Below are positions 8,450 to 17,272 of a stretch of DNA of 64,000 nucleotides, piece by piece. This stretch comes from an uncultured Coriobacteriaceae bacterium (GTDB lineage Bacteria > Actinomycetota > Coriobacteriia > Coriobacteriales > Coriobacteriaceae), in contig CALUFC010000009.1 of assembly GCA_944319885.1 (NCBI GenBank), positions 25,370 through 89,369 of the forward strand, read 5' to 3'. How positions within the stretch are numbered: the first letter of the stretch is position 1; each line of letters opens with the position of its first letter. Below the pieces are notes generated by a model. That model was given only the letters and a program-made list of their open reading frames with translations. It was not told the origin of the DNA and did not search any database. The position numbers and the translations under genes were made by a program.

Positions 8450-8899
8450 CTAGGTATTCGCGTTCGGTTTGAGATGTTCGGCGAGAAGCGCGAGCGCGTG
8501 ATCGTACCCGGCGAGCCCCTCGCCCGTGATGGTGGCAAAGCAGGCAAGCCGGGCATAGGAGACCTGGCGGAAGTCTTCACGCTCCTCGACAGCCGAGATA
8601 TGCACCTCCACAGCTGGGATGCTCACGGCTTTCAAGGCATCGAGTATACCGATGCTCGTGTGCGTATAGGCGGCGGGGTTGATGACGATGCCATCGAAGA
8701 CCCCGTAGGCTTCTTGGATCTTGTCGATAATCGCACCCTCATGGTTCGATTGAAAGCACGCGATCTCATCGAAGCCCAGTTCTGCTCCCGCTTGCTTGCA
8801 GCGCGCTACGAGGTCGCGATATGACGCGGCGCCATAGATGCCCGGTTCGCGAATACCGAGCATGTTGATGTTTGGACCGTTGATGACCAGCGCTTTCAT
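8450..8899 (-). CDS. aroQ: Type II 3-dehydroquinate dehydratase
   Basis: A 149-residue enzyme of the dodecameric type II class, converting 3-dehydroquinate to 3-dehydroshikimate. Visible are the N-terminal NGPNINMLG, the REP loop with the catalytic tyrosine at 22, the NPAAYTH substrate loop and the later HISAVEERE histidine motif. It is the last gene of the minus-strand aromatic operon, 54 bases after the aroE-aroK fusion. A purine-rich GAAGGAGCAGGG site lies just before the ATG. Confidence 0.95.
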   Translation of the reverse strand: MKALVINGPNINMLGIREPGIYGAASYRDLVARCKQAGAELGFDEIACFQSNHEGAIIDKIQEAYGVFDGIVINPAAYTHTSIGILDALKAVSIPAVEVHISAVEEREDFRQVSYARLACFATITGEGLAGYDHALALLAEHLKPNANT

Positions 8900-8953
8900 A
8901 CCCTGCTCCTTCGATTATGCCCATGATGCCATGATTGCATCGATATTCCGTGG

Positions 8954-10240
8954 TCAACGAGACGGATGCGCCGCGCAACCAAGCAGGTTCTGAATCGAGG
9001 CTGCGGTCTCCATGGGAGATCCGAGCACCGGAGCGATCGCATCGGCCCAGGCGCGGTAAACGGGCATGCGCTGTTCGGCGAGGCGCGCGATGCCCTCGCG
9101 TTGCGAGAGGGGGCGGCCCGCGCTCGACAGCTCTTCGAGCGCACGGTCGAGCATCACGATCTGGCTATTCTGGTGGAGGAGCGGATAATTGCGCTCGCGG
9201 GTCACCACGCCGCCGCCGCATGAGATCACGAGCCCGCTGCGCGCCGCAACATCTGCGAGCGCTCGGGTCTCCTCATTGCGAAACGCGGCTTCTCCGAAGG
9301 CGGTGATATAGTCGCCGCAGCTCATCTGCAAGCGCTCCTCGAGCACGTGATCGATGTCGACATGGTCGCGACCCAGAAGCCGGGCGAGCTCTGCGCCCAC
9401 GCGCGTCTTGCCCGATCCTGGCATACCGATGAGCGCGATGTTGAGCTCCTGCCGGGATAGGCTATCGGTGACCGCCATGATGCGCTCGAGCGAGATATCC
9501 TCGCCGGTATAGCGCTTCACTGCGCCCGCTGCCTGCGCGACGAGCATGATGAGGCCGCCGACCGCGGGGATCCCGCGCCGCTGTGCGTCCATCATGATGC
9601 CGGTGCGCGCCGGGTTGTATACGATATCGACGACCGCTTCGAGCTGTGTGAAGCCCTCGAGATCATGGACTTGCGCCGGGCAGTGGGGGAACATGCCCAC
9701 GGGTGTGGCGTTCACGATGAGCGCGGCATCGCGCACGCGGTCAAGGTCATCGTAGGTGACGCTGGGCGCGTGCGCAGCGGCGCCGGCGGCGTGACCGTCG
9801 CTGCGCGATCGACATACGGCAACCGGCTGCATGCCGAGATCCTCGAGCACCACCATCGACGTCGAGCCCGCGCCGCCATGTCCGCCGAACACGAGCGCGC
9901 GCTTGCCGGCGAGATCAAGGCCAAGCGATTCAACAAGCACCTTGAAGCCGTAGTAATCGGTGTTATCTCCTATCAAGCGCCCTGCGGCATCGCGAGTCAC
10001 GGTGTTCACGTTGCCAAGGCGGCGCGCCACCGGCGTGAGCTCGTCCATCATCGTTGCAACGAGCTTCTTATAGGGGATGGTGACGTTCACGCCTTCCCAG
10101 GCGTCGCCATGGATGAACGCGTCGACATCTGCCTCATCGCGTTCAAACCGAACGTAGTCAAGTCCGGCAAGTTCACGATAGATGACAGGGGTATAGCTGT
10201 GTCCGAGCGTTTTGCCCAGCACGCCGTAGGGGCGAGCCAT
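8954..10240 (-). CDS. Bifunctional shikimate dehydrogenase / shikimate kinase (AroE-AroK fusion)
   Basis: A 428-residue fusion. Residues 1-262 are shikimate dehydrogenase, with catalytic K58 in TIPYKK, GNVNT at 76-80, D95 in NTD, and the NADP loop GGHGGAGS at 119-126. Residues 266-420 are a shikimate kinase with Walker A GMPGSGKT at 272-279, a DID substrate motif, FRNEE, CGGGVV and the GRPL lid. Both halves look complete, so one chain can carry dehydroshikimate to shikimate 3-phosphate. It starts one base before pheA ends, so the two are coupled. A separate AroK exists at 538-1071. Confidence 0.92.
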   Translation of the reverse strand: MARPYGVLGKTLGHSYTPVIYRELAGLDYVRFERDEADVDAFIHGDAWEGVNVTIPYKKLVATMMDELTPVARRLGNVNTVTRDAAGRLIGDNTDYYGFKVLVESLGLDLAGKRALVFGGHGGAGSTSMVVLEDLGMQPVAVCRSRSDGHAAGAAAHAPSVTYDDLDRVRDAALIVNATPVGMFPHCPAQVHDLEGFTQLEAVVDIVYNPARTGIMMDAQRRGIPAVGGLIMLVAQAAGAVKRYTGEDISLERIMAVTDSLSRQELNIALIGMPGSGKTRVGAELARLLGRDHVDIDHVLEERLQMSCGDYITAFGEAAFRNEETRALADVAARSGLVISCGGGVVTRERNYPLLHQNSQIVMLDRALEELSSAGRPLSQREGIARLAEQRMPVYRAWADAIAPVLGSPMETAASIQNLLGCAAHPSR

Positions 10241-11386
10241 CTACATCACCTCCGTATAGCTACCGAAGTACCAGTACCGCTCGCATATGTCGTCGAGTGC
10301 GTCGAGCAGCGTGGCGAGCGATTGCGATCCAACGGGGCAATCAAGATCGAAGTAGAAGATGAATTCGAAGTCGCGTCCCGGAATCGGTCGGCTCTCCAGC
10401 TTCACGATGTTGATATCGAGGGCAAAGAAACGTTCGAGCACGCGGTAGAGCGAGCCGGGCTCATGCGGCAGCGTGAGCATGAGCGAGGTGCGCGTGGCAC
10501 CGGGGAAGATGCACGGTTGGGCGGAGACGACAACGAACCGCGTATAGTTGTTGTCGGAATCCTGAACGTCCTCATCGAGGATGTCCAGTCCATAGAGCTC
10601 CGCGCAGCGACGAGAGGACAGGGCCGCGATGTCGGGTCTGCCTGTCTCAGCAACAAAGGATGCGGCCTGTGCCGTGTTCTCGCAAACATGGACCTGCGCA
10701 TCCAAGCCATCGAGATATGACGCGCACTGTGCGATCGCTTGCTCGTGCGACCACACCTCGCGAATCGCTGAGCGCGTGGTTCCGGGACAGGCGAGGAGGT
10801 TATGGTCGATTTTCAGACGGCACGACCTCACGATGCTGAATCGGTATTCGGCAAGCAGGTCGTACACGGCGTTCACCGAACCCGCCGTCGAGTTTTCGAT
10901 CGGCAGGACGCCGTATTCGCAGAAGCCGTCGCGCACCGCGCGGCACACGCCCTCAAACGTGGCGAAATAGGAGATGGCTGGCACGCGGAACAGGCGCGTG
11001 GCGGCTATCTGGCTGTAAGCGCCCTCGACACCCTGGCATGCAACCGATGCGACCTCGGGAAACGGTTCGTCCACCGCCTTGAGCGAGCGACGCGCCACCG
11101 CGGAGGTCGCCTGTACGTCATCGGAGGCGAGCACACGTTGCTGCTCGGCCTTGTTCATGCTCATGAGAAGCGAGAACAGGGCAATGGCTTGGGGACGATA
11201 GAGGTCCGGGGTGCGAGCAGCCACCTCAGAGAGCTTCTCGCGCTCGCGCACGGGATCGAACACGGCCTTTTTGGTGCCGCGCTTCGCTTCGGCAACCTGG
11301 CGCGCGATTTCCATGCGCTGCGTGAAGAGATCGAGGAGCTCGCCGTCGATCTCATCGATGCGGGAGCGTATCTGTCCGAGGTCCAT
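10241..11386 (-). CDS. pheA: Bifunctional chorismate mutase / prephenate dehydratase
   Basis: A 381-residue enzyme that takes chorismate through prephenate to phenylpyruvate. An AroQ-type chorismate mutase is at about 1-90, prephenate dehydratase at 108-290 with the NNYTRF motif, and a C-terminal ACT domain at about 300-375. The ACT domain keeps the KLESRP motif used for phenylalanine binding, so feedback inhibition by Phe is likely. The second ACT motif reads PGSL rather than GALV. The fused form is typical of proteobacteria and unusual among classical actinomycetes. Confidence 0.94.
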   Translation of the reverse strand: MDLGQIRSRIDEIDGELLDLFTQRMEIARQVAEAKRGTKKAVFDPVREREKLSEVAARTPDLYRPQAIALFSLLMSMNKAEQQRVLASDDVQATSAVARRSLKAVDEPFPEVASVACQGVEGAYSQIAATRLFRVPAISYFATFEGVCRAVRDGFCEYGVLPIENSTAGSVNAVYDLLAEYRFSIVRSCRLKIDHNLLACPGTTRSAIREVWSHEQAIAQCASYLDGLDAQVHVCENTAQAASFVAETGRPDIAALSSRRCAELYGLDILDEDVQDSDNNYTRFVVVSAQPCIFPGATRTSLMLTLPHEPGSLYRVLERFFALDINIVKLESRPIPGRDFEFIFYFDLDCPVGSQSLATLLDALDDICERYWYFGSYTEVM

Positions 11387-11398
11387 AGGTTATCTCCT

Positions 11399-12553
11399 TT
11401 ATTGGGCGCGCTGCTCGTGCGAGCGGTGCGTATGCTGCGCATCGTTGGGGGCGGGCGGCATGAACAGATTGTCATCGAGCAGGGCATCGAGCAGCGCGAG
11501 CGCGCAGGCGGCCTCGGCAACGGGAACGGCGCGCGGCACGATGCACGGATCGTGGCGGCCCCGGACGGTCAGGGACGCGTCTTCGCCGGAATCCATATCG
11601 ACGGTGCGCTGCTCGCGCGCAATCGAGGGCGTGGGCTTCACCGCCATCTGCCAGATGATGGGCGCGCCGGTGGTGATACCGCCCAAGATGCCGCCGGCGT
11701 TGTTCGTTTGAGGTCGGATAGCCGCGCCGTCCATGCGATACGGGTCGTTATGCTTGCTTCCCGTAAGATAGGCGGCGGCGAAGCCGGCTCCGAAATCGAC
11801 GCCCTTGACGGCCGGGATGCCGAAGGCGATCTGCGCGATGCGGTTCTCGATGCCGTCGAACATGGGGTCGCCGGCGCCCACCGGCATGCCGTAGGCAGCG
11901 CATTCGATAACGCCGCCGATGCTGTCTCGTGCGGCCTTCGCGTCGAGGATGGCCTGCTCCATGCGTGCTGCGGCATCCGTTGAGATGCAGGGGAATGCGT
12001 GCGTGCGCAGGGCTGCGATCTGGGCCTCATCGAGGTGCAGGTCATCGAGGCTTTCGTCGGCGATGCCCTCAGGGCCAAGCGCGGCGATATGCGCAACGAT
12101 CTCCACGCCCATCGTGGCCAGGGCTTGGAGCGCGATGGCGCCCGCGATGCACAGCGGGGCGGTAAGTCTGCCGGAAAAGTGGCCGCCACCAGCCACGTCA
12201 TGCCAGTTGCCGTATTTCATGCGCGCGGGAAAGTCCGCATGGCCGGGACGCGGCTTGGCGCGCAGCTCGCGATAGTCCCCGCTTCGCGTGTTCGTGTTGC
12301 GGATAACGGCTGCGATCGGCGCGCCGTTGGTGTGTCCTTCGGTGATGCCGGAGAGGAGCTCGGGGACATCCGCTTCGGCGCGTGTGGTCGCCGTCTTCGA
12401 GCGGCCGGGCGCGCGGCGATCGAGGAAGCGCTGCAGCGCATCGAAGTCGATGGGAATGCCGGCGGGCAGGCCCTCCAGCGTGCAGCCGATGGCGGGGGAA
12501 TGCGATTGTCCGAAGATGCTCACGCGCAATGCATGTCCATACGATGAAGCCAT
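11399..12553 (-). CDS. aroC: Chorismate synthase
   Basis: A 384-residue FMN-dependent enzyme that removes phosphate from EPSP to give chorismate. It has the N-terminal SYGHALRVSIFGQSHSPAIG block (GQSHS where many have GESHG), the RPGHAD motif, and GGGHFSGR in the middle. The C-terminal family signature with RGRHDPC is also present. It follows aroA directly, the stop of aroA being one base from this start, and is followed by pheA after twelve bases. Confidence 0.95.
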   Translation of the reverse strand: MASSYGHALRVSIFGQSHSPAIGCTLEGLPAGIPIDFDALQRFLDRRAPGRSKTATTRAEADVPELLSGITEGHTNGAPIAAVIRNTNTRSGDYRELRAKPRPGHADFPARMKYGNWHDVAGGGHFSGRLTAPLCIAGAIALQALATMGVEIVAHIAALGPEGIADESLDDLHLDEAQIAALRTHAFPCISTDAAARMEQAILDAKAARDSIGGVIECAAYGMPVGAGDPMFDGIENRIAQIAFGIPAVKGVDFGAGFAAAYLTGSKHNDPYRMDGAAIRPQTNNAGGILGGITTGAPIIWQMAVKPTPSIAREQRTVDMDSGEDASLTVRGRHDPCIVPRAVPVAEAACALALLDALLDDNLFMPPAPNDAQHTHRSHEQRAQ

Positions 12554-13864
12554 CTAGCACTCCTTCTCAAGATCGACCAGACCGCCCAGCTGGCGATAGT
12601 GCAAAAAGAAATCGGGATATGATTTGGCAACCGCCTCGGCACCGTGGATGACAACCGGTCCGGTGCAGCGCGTGGCGGCGATGGCGGCCATCATGGCGAT
12701 GCGATGGTCGTTGTGCGCATCGACGACGCCGCCGTCAAGTGAGTCCACGCCCTCGATGACCAGGTCGTCGCCCTCGATGCGGATGTTCGCGCCAAGGTGC
12801 GCAAGCTCCGAGGCGCAGGTTTCCAGGCGGTCGGACTCCTTGAGGCGTAATCGCGCGCAGTCGCGAATGCGCGTCGTTCCCTCGGCGACGGCGGCGACGG
12901 CCGAGATGATGGGAACAAGATCGGGTATGTCGCGCGCACTCATCTCGTAGCCGCGCAGCCGATCGGGGCGTACGGTGGCCATGTCCGTGGCGCGTCCGAT
13001 GCGCGCGCCGAAGAGCGAAAGGGCGGCAAGGATGTTGCGATCTCCCTGTGCCGAGGTCATCGACAGGCCCCTCACCGTGATAGGGTTTGCGCCCATCGCG
13101 CCTGCGCAGAGCCAAAACGCCGCGTTCGACCAATCGCCTTCGACGGTGATCGCACTCGGGGTGCGATAGCCCTCGCAGCCAACGCGATAGACGGTCACAT
13201 CGCGCGTGCGGTCGCGGTCGCAGCGCACCGGCACACCGAAGGCGGCGAGCGCCTGGATGGTGAGATCGATATAGGGCTTGCTTTCGATGGCGCCGTGCAC
13301 GTGGATCTCGCTGGGGCGTCCCAGCAGCGGGCAGGCGAGCAAGAGCCCCGAGATGTATTGCGAGCTCACGTTGCCGGGGAGTTCGAATCTACCGGGGCGC
13401 AGGCGGCCGGTTGCGGTGAGCGGGAGCCCTCCTTCAAGCGGCATATCGCAGCCAGCGGCAACGAGCTCATCGGTGAGCGGGGAGAGCGGTCGATCTTTCA
13501 GGCGGCCGGCACCGATGAAGGTGGCATCGGCGCCGAGCGCGCATGCGACGGGCAGCATGAAGCGCAACGTCGATCCAGATTCACCGCAATCGAGCGTGGC
13601 ACCTGCAAGCGCGCGCAGGATGCCGTGCTCTTGGCTTTTTGGGATCGGGCGAACGGTGTAGACGCCGTCGCGTCGCGTGATCGCGGCGCCGAGTGCGGTG
13701 AGGCAGCGCACCGTGGCATCGATATCGGCGCACGTGGTATCGCATGACACCTTGGTCTCACCGTTGGCGAGGGCGGCGGCGATGATGAGGCGATGTGCCA
13801 TCGATTTCGATGAGATCGCCGTGAGCGATCCTGTGAGCTGAGATGGTGTGATGCGGGCGATCAT
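12554..13864 (-). CDS. aroA: 3-phosphoshikimate 1-carboxyvinyltransferase (EPSP synthase)
   Basis: A 436-residue enzyme that joins shikimate 3-phosphate and PEP. It has the N-terminal KSMAHRLIIAAALA motif and the GESGSTLRFMLP loop. The KESDRLE motif and the C-terminal DHRIAM motif are also visible. The family is the glyphosate target; the loop reads CGESGSTLR, as in class I enzymes. An in-frame GTG lies six bases further upstream, but the ATG at 13864 overlaps the aroB stop as ATGA, the same coupling seen elsewhere in this operon, so it is preferred. Confidence 0.94.
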   Translation of the reverse strand: MIARITPSQLTGSLTAISSKSMAHRLIIAAALANGETKVSCDTTCADIDATVRCLTALGAAITRRDGVYTVRPIPKSQEHGILRALAGATLDCGESGSTLRFMLPVACALGADATFIGAGRLKDRPLSPLTDELVAAGCDMPLEGGLPLTATGRLRPGRFELPGNVSSQYISGLLLACPLLGRPSEIHVHGAIESKPYIDLTIQALAAFGVPVRCDRDRTRDVTVYRVGCEGYRTPSAITVEGDWSNAAFWLCAGAMGANPITVRGLSMTSAQGDRNILAALSLFGARIGRATDMATVRPDRLRGYEMSARDIPDLVPIISAVAAVAEGTTRIRDCARLRLKESDRLETCASELAHLGANIRIEGDDLVIEGVDSLDGGVVDAHNDHRIAMMAAIAATRCTGPVVIHGAEAVAKSYPDFFLHYRQLGGLVDLEKEC

Positions 13865-14955
13865 GCGCACGCTCCCGTCTGGATGCCGTCTTCGATAAGG
13901 TGTTTGAACTCAGCGAGCGAGACGCGTTCGATGTTGCAGGCACCGATGCGATGGGGCAGCACGATATCGATCGAATCGCCCGTGCGCTTCTTGTCATGGA
14001 GCGCCGCGGCGAAGATCTCATCGGTGGTGAACGAGGTGCGCGTCGCAAGGCCGTGCGCCCGGCATGTCGCCTCGATGCGCTCGGGAACATCGTTCCCGCA
14101 CACGCCGCGCGCCGCTGCGGCGCGCGCGATGGCCACCATGCCCATCGCCACGCAGGTTCCGTGCCCAAGCTGGTACTCGGCGCATGCCTCGATGGCGTGG
14201 CCGATGCTATGGCCGAAATTGAGCAGCTTGCGCAGGTTCGACTCCCGCTCATCGGCAACAACGACATCGCGTTTTATCTCGATGTTGCGGGCGATCAGGC
14301 GCTCGACGTGCGCAAGGTCCCGATGGATGAGATCGGCGTTGAGCGGCGTTTGCTCGAGCGTGGCGAACAGATCCTCATCGGCGATGACGCCGTGCTTGAT
14401 CACCTCGCCGCATCCATCGGCGACGCGCTCCTCGTCGAGCGTGCCCAAACAACCGATATCGGCGATCACCACATCGGGCTGCCAGAATGCGCCGGCGAGA
14501 TTCTTGCCCGCCTTGAGGTCGATGGCCGTCTTGCCGCCCACGGAGGAATCGACCATGGCGAGCAGGCTCGTAGGCATTTGCACGAACCGGCAGCCGCGCA
14601 TGTAGGTTGCGGCAGCAAAACCAGCGAGGTCGCCCGTGACGCCGCCACCAAGCGCAACAACGCAATCGGAACGGCTCAACTGCGCCTCGGCGCAGAACTC
14701 GAGTGCGTCGATGAGCGTCGCGGCGCACTTGTGCTCCTCGCCGGCGGGGAAGGTGAAGACGCTCACCGCGTAGCCGGCGTGTTCGAGGCTCTCGCGCACG
14801 ATGTGCGCATAGAGCGGACCGACGTTGGAGTCGGTGATGATGACGGCGTGCTCGCCGCCGCAGACGCCGCGAACAATTTCGCCGGTGCGCTCGAGCAGCA
14901 TCGTGCCGATGACGACCTGGTAGGGTTTGTGCGTAGTGACATCGATGACGTGCAT
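13861..14955 (-). CDS. aroB: 3-dehydroquinate synthase
   Basis: A 364-residue NAD- and metal-dependent enzyme that cyclises DAHP to 3-dehydroquinate. All hallmarks are intact: GGGVTGD at 103-109, DSSVGGKT at 136-143, E184 and K187 in GEVIKHG, H249 and H253 in GHSIGHAIE, H265, and the late DKKRTGD lysines. This is therefore the working copy, in contrast to the degenerate paralogue at 1068-2168. It lies five bases after tyrA and overlaps aroA by four bases. Confidence 0.96.
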   Translation of the reverse strand: MHVIDVTTHKPYQVVIGTMLLERTGEIVRGVCGGEHAVIITDSNVGPLYAHIVRESLEHAGYAVSVFTFPAGEEHKCAATLIDALEFCAEAQLSRSDCVVALGGGVTGDLAGFAAATYMRGCRFVQMPTSLLAMVDSSVGGKTAIDLKAGKNLAGAFWQPDVVIADIGCLGTLDEERVADGCGEVIKHGVIADEDLFATLEQTPLNADLIHRDLAHVERLIARNIEIKRDVVVADERESNLRKLLNFGHSIGHAIEACAEYQLGHGTCVAMGMVAIARAAAARGVCGNDVPERIEATCRAHGLATRTSFTTDEIFAAALHDKKRTGDSIDIVLPHRIGACNIERVSLAEFKHLIEDGIQTGACA

Positions 14956-14960
14956 AGGCT

Positions 14961-15869
14961 TTATCCTTTGTTCTCGGTCGAAGCGTCTGCTGCGGTATCG
15001 TCGAGCGCGCGCTTGATGCGGTCGCCTTCGGCAAGAAGCATCCGCAGCCGTTCGCGATCGTGTGCGTTGAGGGCGTCGCGGTAGGCGGCGAGCGCATCGA
15101 TGATGCCATCGATCTCGTACGCGAGGTTCTCGGCGTTATCGCACATGAGCTCCGACCACATGGAGGGATTGAGGTGCGCCACGCGGGTAAGGTCTTTGTA
15201 GCTTCCCGCGGAGAATCCGTGATGCTTGCGCGCGGTCGGGCTCTTGACATAGGCGTTGGACACCACGTGCGCAAGCTGGCTCGTGAACGCGATGACCTCA
15301 TCATGCGTCGCGGGATCGCAGACGCTGAAGCTGCCGAATCCCACAGGCGCAAGCAGGGTGAGCGCGCGATCGAGCAGCGCCAGGCGCTGGGGATCGGGGA
15401 GCGTCGGCGGCACGAGGACCATCGGGGCGCCGACGAAGAGGTCGCGGCGGGCATACGCGAAGCCGGAGTGCTCGGTACCCGCCATGGGGTGCGTGCCCAA
15501 GAACGCAAAGCCCCAGCGTTCGGCAAGTGCGAATGCGCGTGAGCACACCGATGCCTTGACGCCGGCCGTGTCGATAACGAGCGGACCCGATTCAGCCCCC
15601 GAGGAAACCGCACCAAGCGCGGTGGCGTGTTGTTCAAGCCAGCCGAGGCATGCCTCGGGATAGGCTGCGAGCACGATGAGGTCGCATGCGGCCAAGCTCT
15701 CGTCGTTCAGCGGCCCGGCAACCGTTTCGATCGATGCTGCCTCATAGGTTTCCTCGTCAACATCGTAGGCAAGGACCCGGGCGCCGGCTGCGCGATAGGC
15801 GCGTGCGAAGCTGCCGCCAATCAGCCCCAGGCCCACCACGCCCACAGTGAGGGTGTTGTTGTCGGTCAT
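14961..15869 (-). CDS. tyrA: Prephenate dehydrogenase
   Basis: A 302-residue enzyme that oxidises prephenate to 4-hydroxyphenylpyruvate. The NAD-binding Rossmann loop GLGLIGGSFA is at 14-23, and the active-site histidine lies in GTHPMAG near residue 125. The prephenate-binding helical domain follows. There is no C-terminal ACT domain, so tyrosine control may act elsewhere, for example on aroF. The ATG overlaps the aroF stop (ATGA). Confidence 0.93.
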   Translation of the reverse strand: MTDNNTLTVGVVGLGLIGGSFARAYRAAGARVLAYDVDEETYEAASIETVAGPLNDESLAACDLIVLAAYPEACLGWLEQHATALGAVSSGAESGPLVIDTAGVKASVCSRAFALAERWGFAFLGTHPMAGTEHSGFAYARRDLFVGAPMVLVPPTLPDPQRLALLDRALTLLAPVGFGSFSVCDPATHDEVIAFTSQLAHVVSNAYVKSPTARKHHGFSAGSYKDLTRVAHLNPSMWSELMCDNAENLAYEIDGIIDALAAYRDALNAHDRERLRMLLAEGDRIKRALDDTAADASTENKG

Positions 15870-16894
15870 GCCCTCACCGCCGGGTTCTCGGTCACGGCAG
15901 CGCGAATGAGCTCGATGCGACGCATGAGATCATCGAACATGTCGGGCGTGAGCGCCTGCGCGCCGTCGGACCACGCGTGGCTCGGGTCATCGTGCACCTC
16001 GACCTCGAGGCCGTCGGCGCCGGCGGCAACGGCGGCAAGTGCCATGGGCTCGACGTAGCGGGTGTAGCCGGTGGCGTGGCTGGGATCCGCCACGACAGGA
16101 AGATGCGAAAGGTAATGGAGCACGGGCACCGCGTTGAGGTCGAAGGTGTTGCGCGTGCGCGTCTCGAAGGTGCGGATGCCGCGCTCGCACAAGATCACGT
16201 TGTCGTTGCCCTCGCTCATGATGTACTCAGCTGCCATGAGCAGCTCGTCGATGGTGCCCGACATGCCGCGTTTGAGCAGCACAGGGACGCGCGTCTTGCC
16301 CACCTCGCGCAGCAGCGGAAAGTTCTGCGCGTTGCGAGCGCCGATCTGCATGACGTCGATCTGCTTCTCAAGGAACACGGGGATGTCGCGCGGATCCATG
16401 ATCTCGGTGACGATGGGCATGCCGAGCTCTGCGCGGGCTTCGCAGAGCAGGTCAAGCCCGGCCACGCCCATGCCCTGATAGGCATAGGGGCTCGTGCGCG
16501 GCTTGTAGGCGCCGCCGCGCAGCATCGTGGCGCCCGCGGCTTTCACGCGGCGGGCGATCTTGATGAGGTTCTCGCCCTCCACAGAACAGGGGCCGGCGAT
16601 GACCTGGAATTGACCGCCGCCAAGCGCAATGCCGGGAGCGATCTCGATCACGCTGTCTTGGGGATGGAACTTCCGGTTCGCCTTCTTAAAGGGTTCGGAG
16701 ACGCGTTGCACGCGCTCGACGATATCCATCGATTCGAGGAGGAAGGGATCGATCTTCGTGGTGTCTCCCACCAACCCGATGATGATCTCGTCCGAACCGC
16801 GGCTCACATGCGCCGCGAGCCCCTTCCGTTCGATCCAAGAAATGAGGTGAGATACGGCGTTTTCGTCGGCGTCCTTCTTGAGAATGGCGATCAT
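15866..16894 (-). CDS. aroF: 3-deoxy-7-phosphoheptulonate (DAHP) synthase, type I-beta with N-terminal regulatory domain
   Basis: A 342-residue enzyme that condenses PEP and erythrose 4-phosphate, the entry step of the pathway. Residues 1-75 form a ferredoxin-like regulatory domain, as in the Thermotoga maritima enzyme where it mediates Tyr/Phe inhibition. The barrel begins near 90 with GPCSVEG and contains the RGGAYKPRTSPY phosphate-binding motif. The ATG at 16894 has a GGAGA site eight bases upstream; a longer in-frame start gives non-family sequence. It is the first gene of the eight-gene operon. A weak -10-like TATACA lies about 45 bases upstream. Confidence 0.94.
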   Translation of the reverse strand: MIAILKKDADENAVSHLISWIERKGLAAHVSRGSDEIIIGLVGDTTKIDPFLLESMDIVERVQRVSEPFKKANRKFHPQDSVIEIAPGIALGGGQFQVIAGPCSVEGENLIKIARRVKAAGATMLRGGAYKPRTSPYAYQGMGVAGLDLLCEARAELGMPIVTEIMDPRDIPVFLEKQIDVMQIGARNAQNFPLLREVGKTRVPVLLKRGMSGTIDELLMAAEYIMSEGNDNVILCERGIRTFETRTRNTFDLNAVPVLHYLSHLPVVADPSHATGYTRYVEPMALAAVAAGADGLEVEVHDDPSHAWSDGAQALTPDMFDDLMRRIELIRAAVTENPAVRA

Positions 16895-16976
16895 CGGTGT
16901 CTCCAGATTCGTTGCGTGCGCATAAGTTGGACCATTGTATACCACGCCGCTTTCACATCGCCGCGCACCGCGGTAT

Positions 16977-17009
16977 GGAAAACGCCCGGCAACATGAAGC
17001 TGCCGGGCG
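16977..17009 (-). terminator. Rho-independent terminator of tRNA-Arg
   Basis: Read on the minus strand, a perfect nine-base-pair stem (CGCCCGGCA with TGCCGGGCG, arms at 17001-17009 and 16983-16991, nine-base loop) is followed by TTTTCC. It lies directly after the tRNA-Arg gene and before aroF, so it should separate tRNA transcription from the aromatic operon. Confidence 0.85.
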
Positions 17010-17018
17010 ATGCAAGAC

Positions 17019-17095
17019 TGGTGTCCCTTACAGGGTTCGAACCTGCGGCCTTCTGCTCCGGAGGCAGACGCTCTAATCCGCTGAGCTAAAGGGAC
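17019..17095 (-). tRNA. tRNA-Arg (anticodon CCG), CCA encoded
   Basis: The minus strand folds into a full cloverleaf. The acceptor stem GTCCCTT pairs with AAGGGAC. The D arm is GCTC...GAGC, the anticodon stem TCTGC/GCAGA holds loop CTCCGGA, and the T arm is GCAGG/CCTGT around TTCGAAC. The anticodon CCG reads the Arg codon CGG. The 3' CCA is encoded at 17021-17019. Confidence 0.95.
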
Positions 17096-17107
17096 GAAGC
17101 GCTACAC

Positions 17108-17136
17108 ATTATACTCAAATGGCGGCGCGATGCCAG
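17108..17136 (-). promoter_or_regulatory. Promoter of tRNA-Arg
   Basis: On the minus strand a perfect TATAAT (17113-17108) is preceded by CTGGCA (17136-17131) at a 17-base spacing. The predicted start is about six bases before the mature tRNA end. Confidence 0.7.
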
Positions 17137-17272
17137 CCTCGGCTTCGATGCAAAGAATTGATGGCCGCGTGCAGCGCGGATGGCCGCCGGGGTATAGGGA
17201 GACCGTGTGCGATATCATACAGAGACGCATCGGGGGCGTCCCGCGACCCGTATCGATGATTGGGAGATACTC

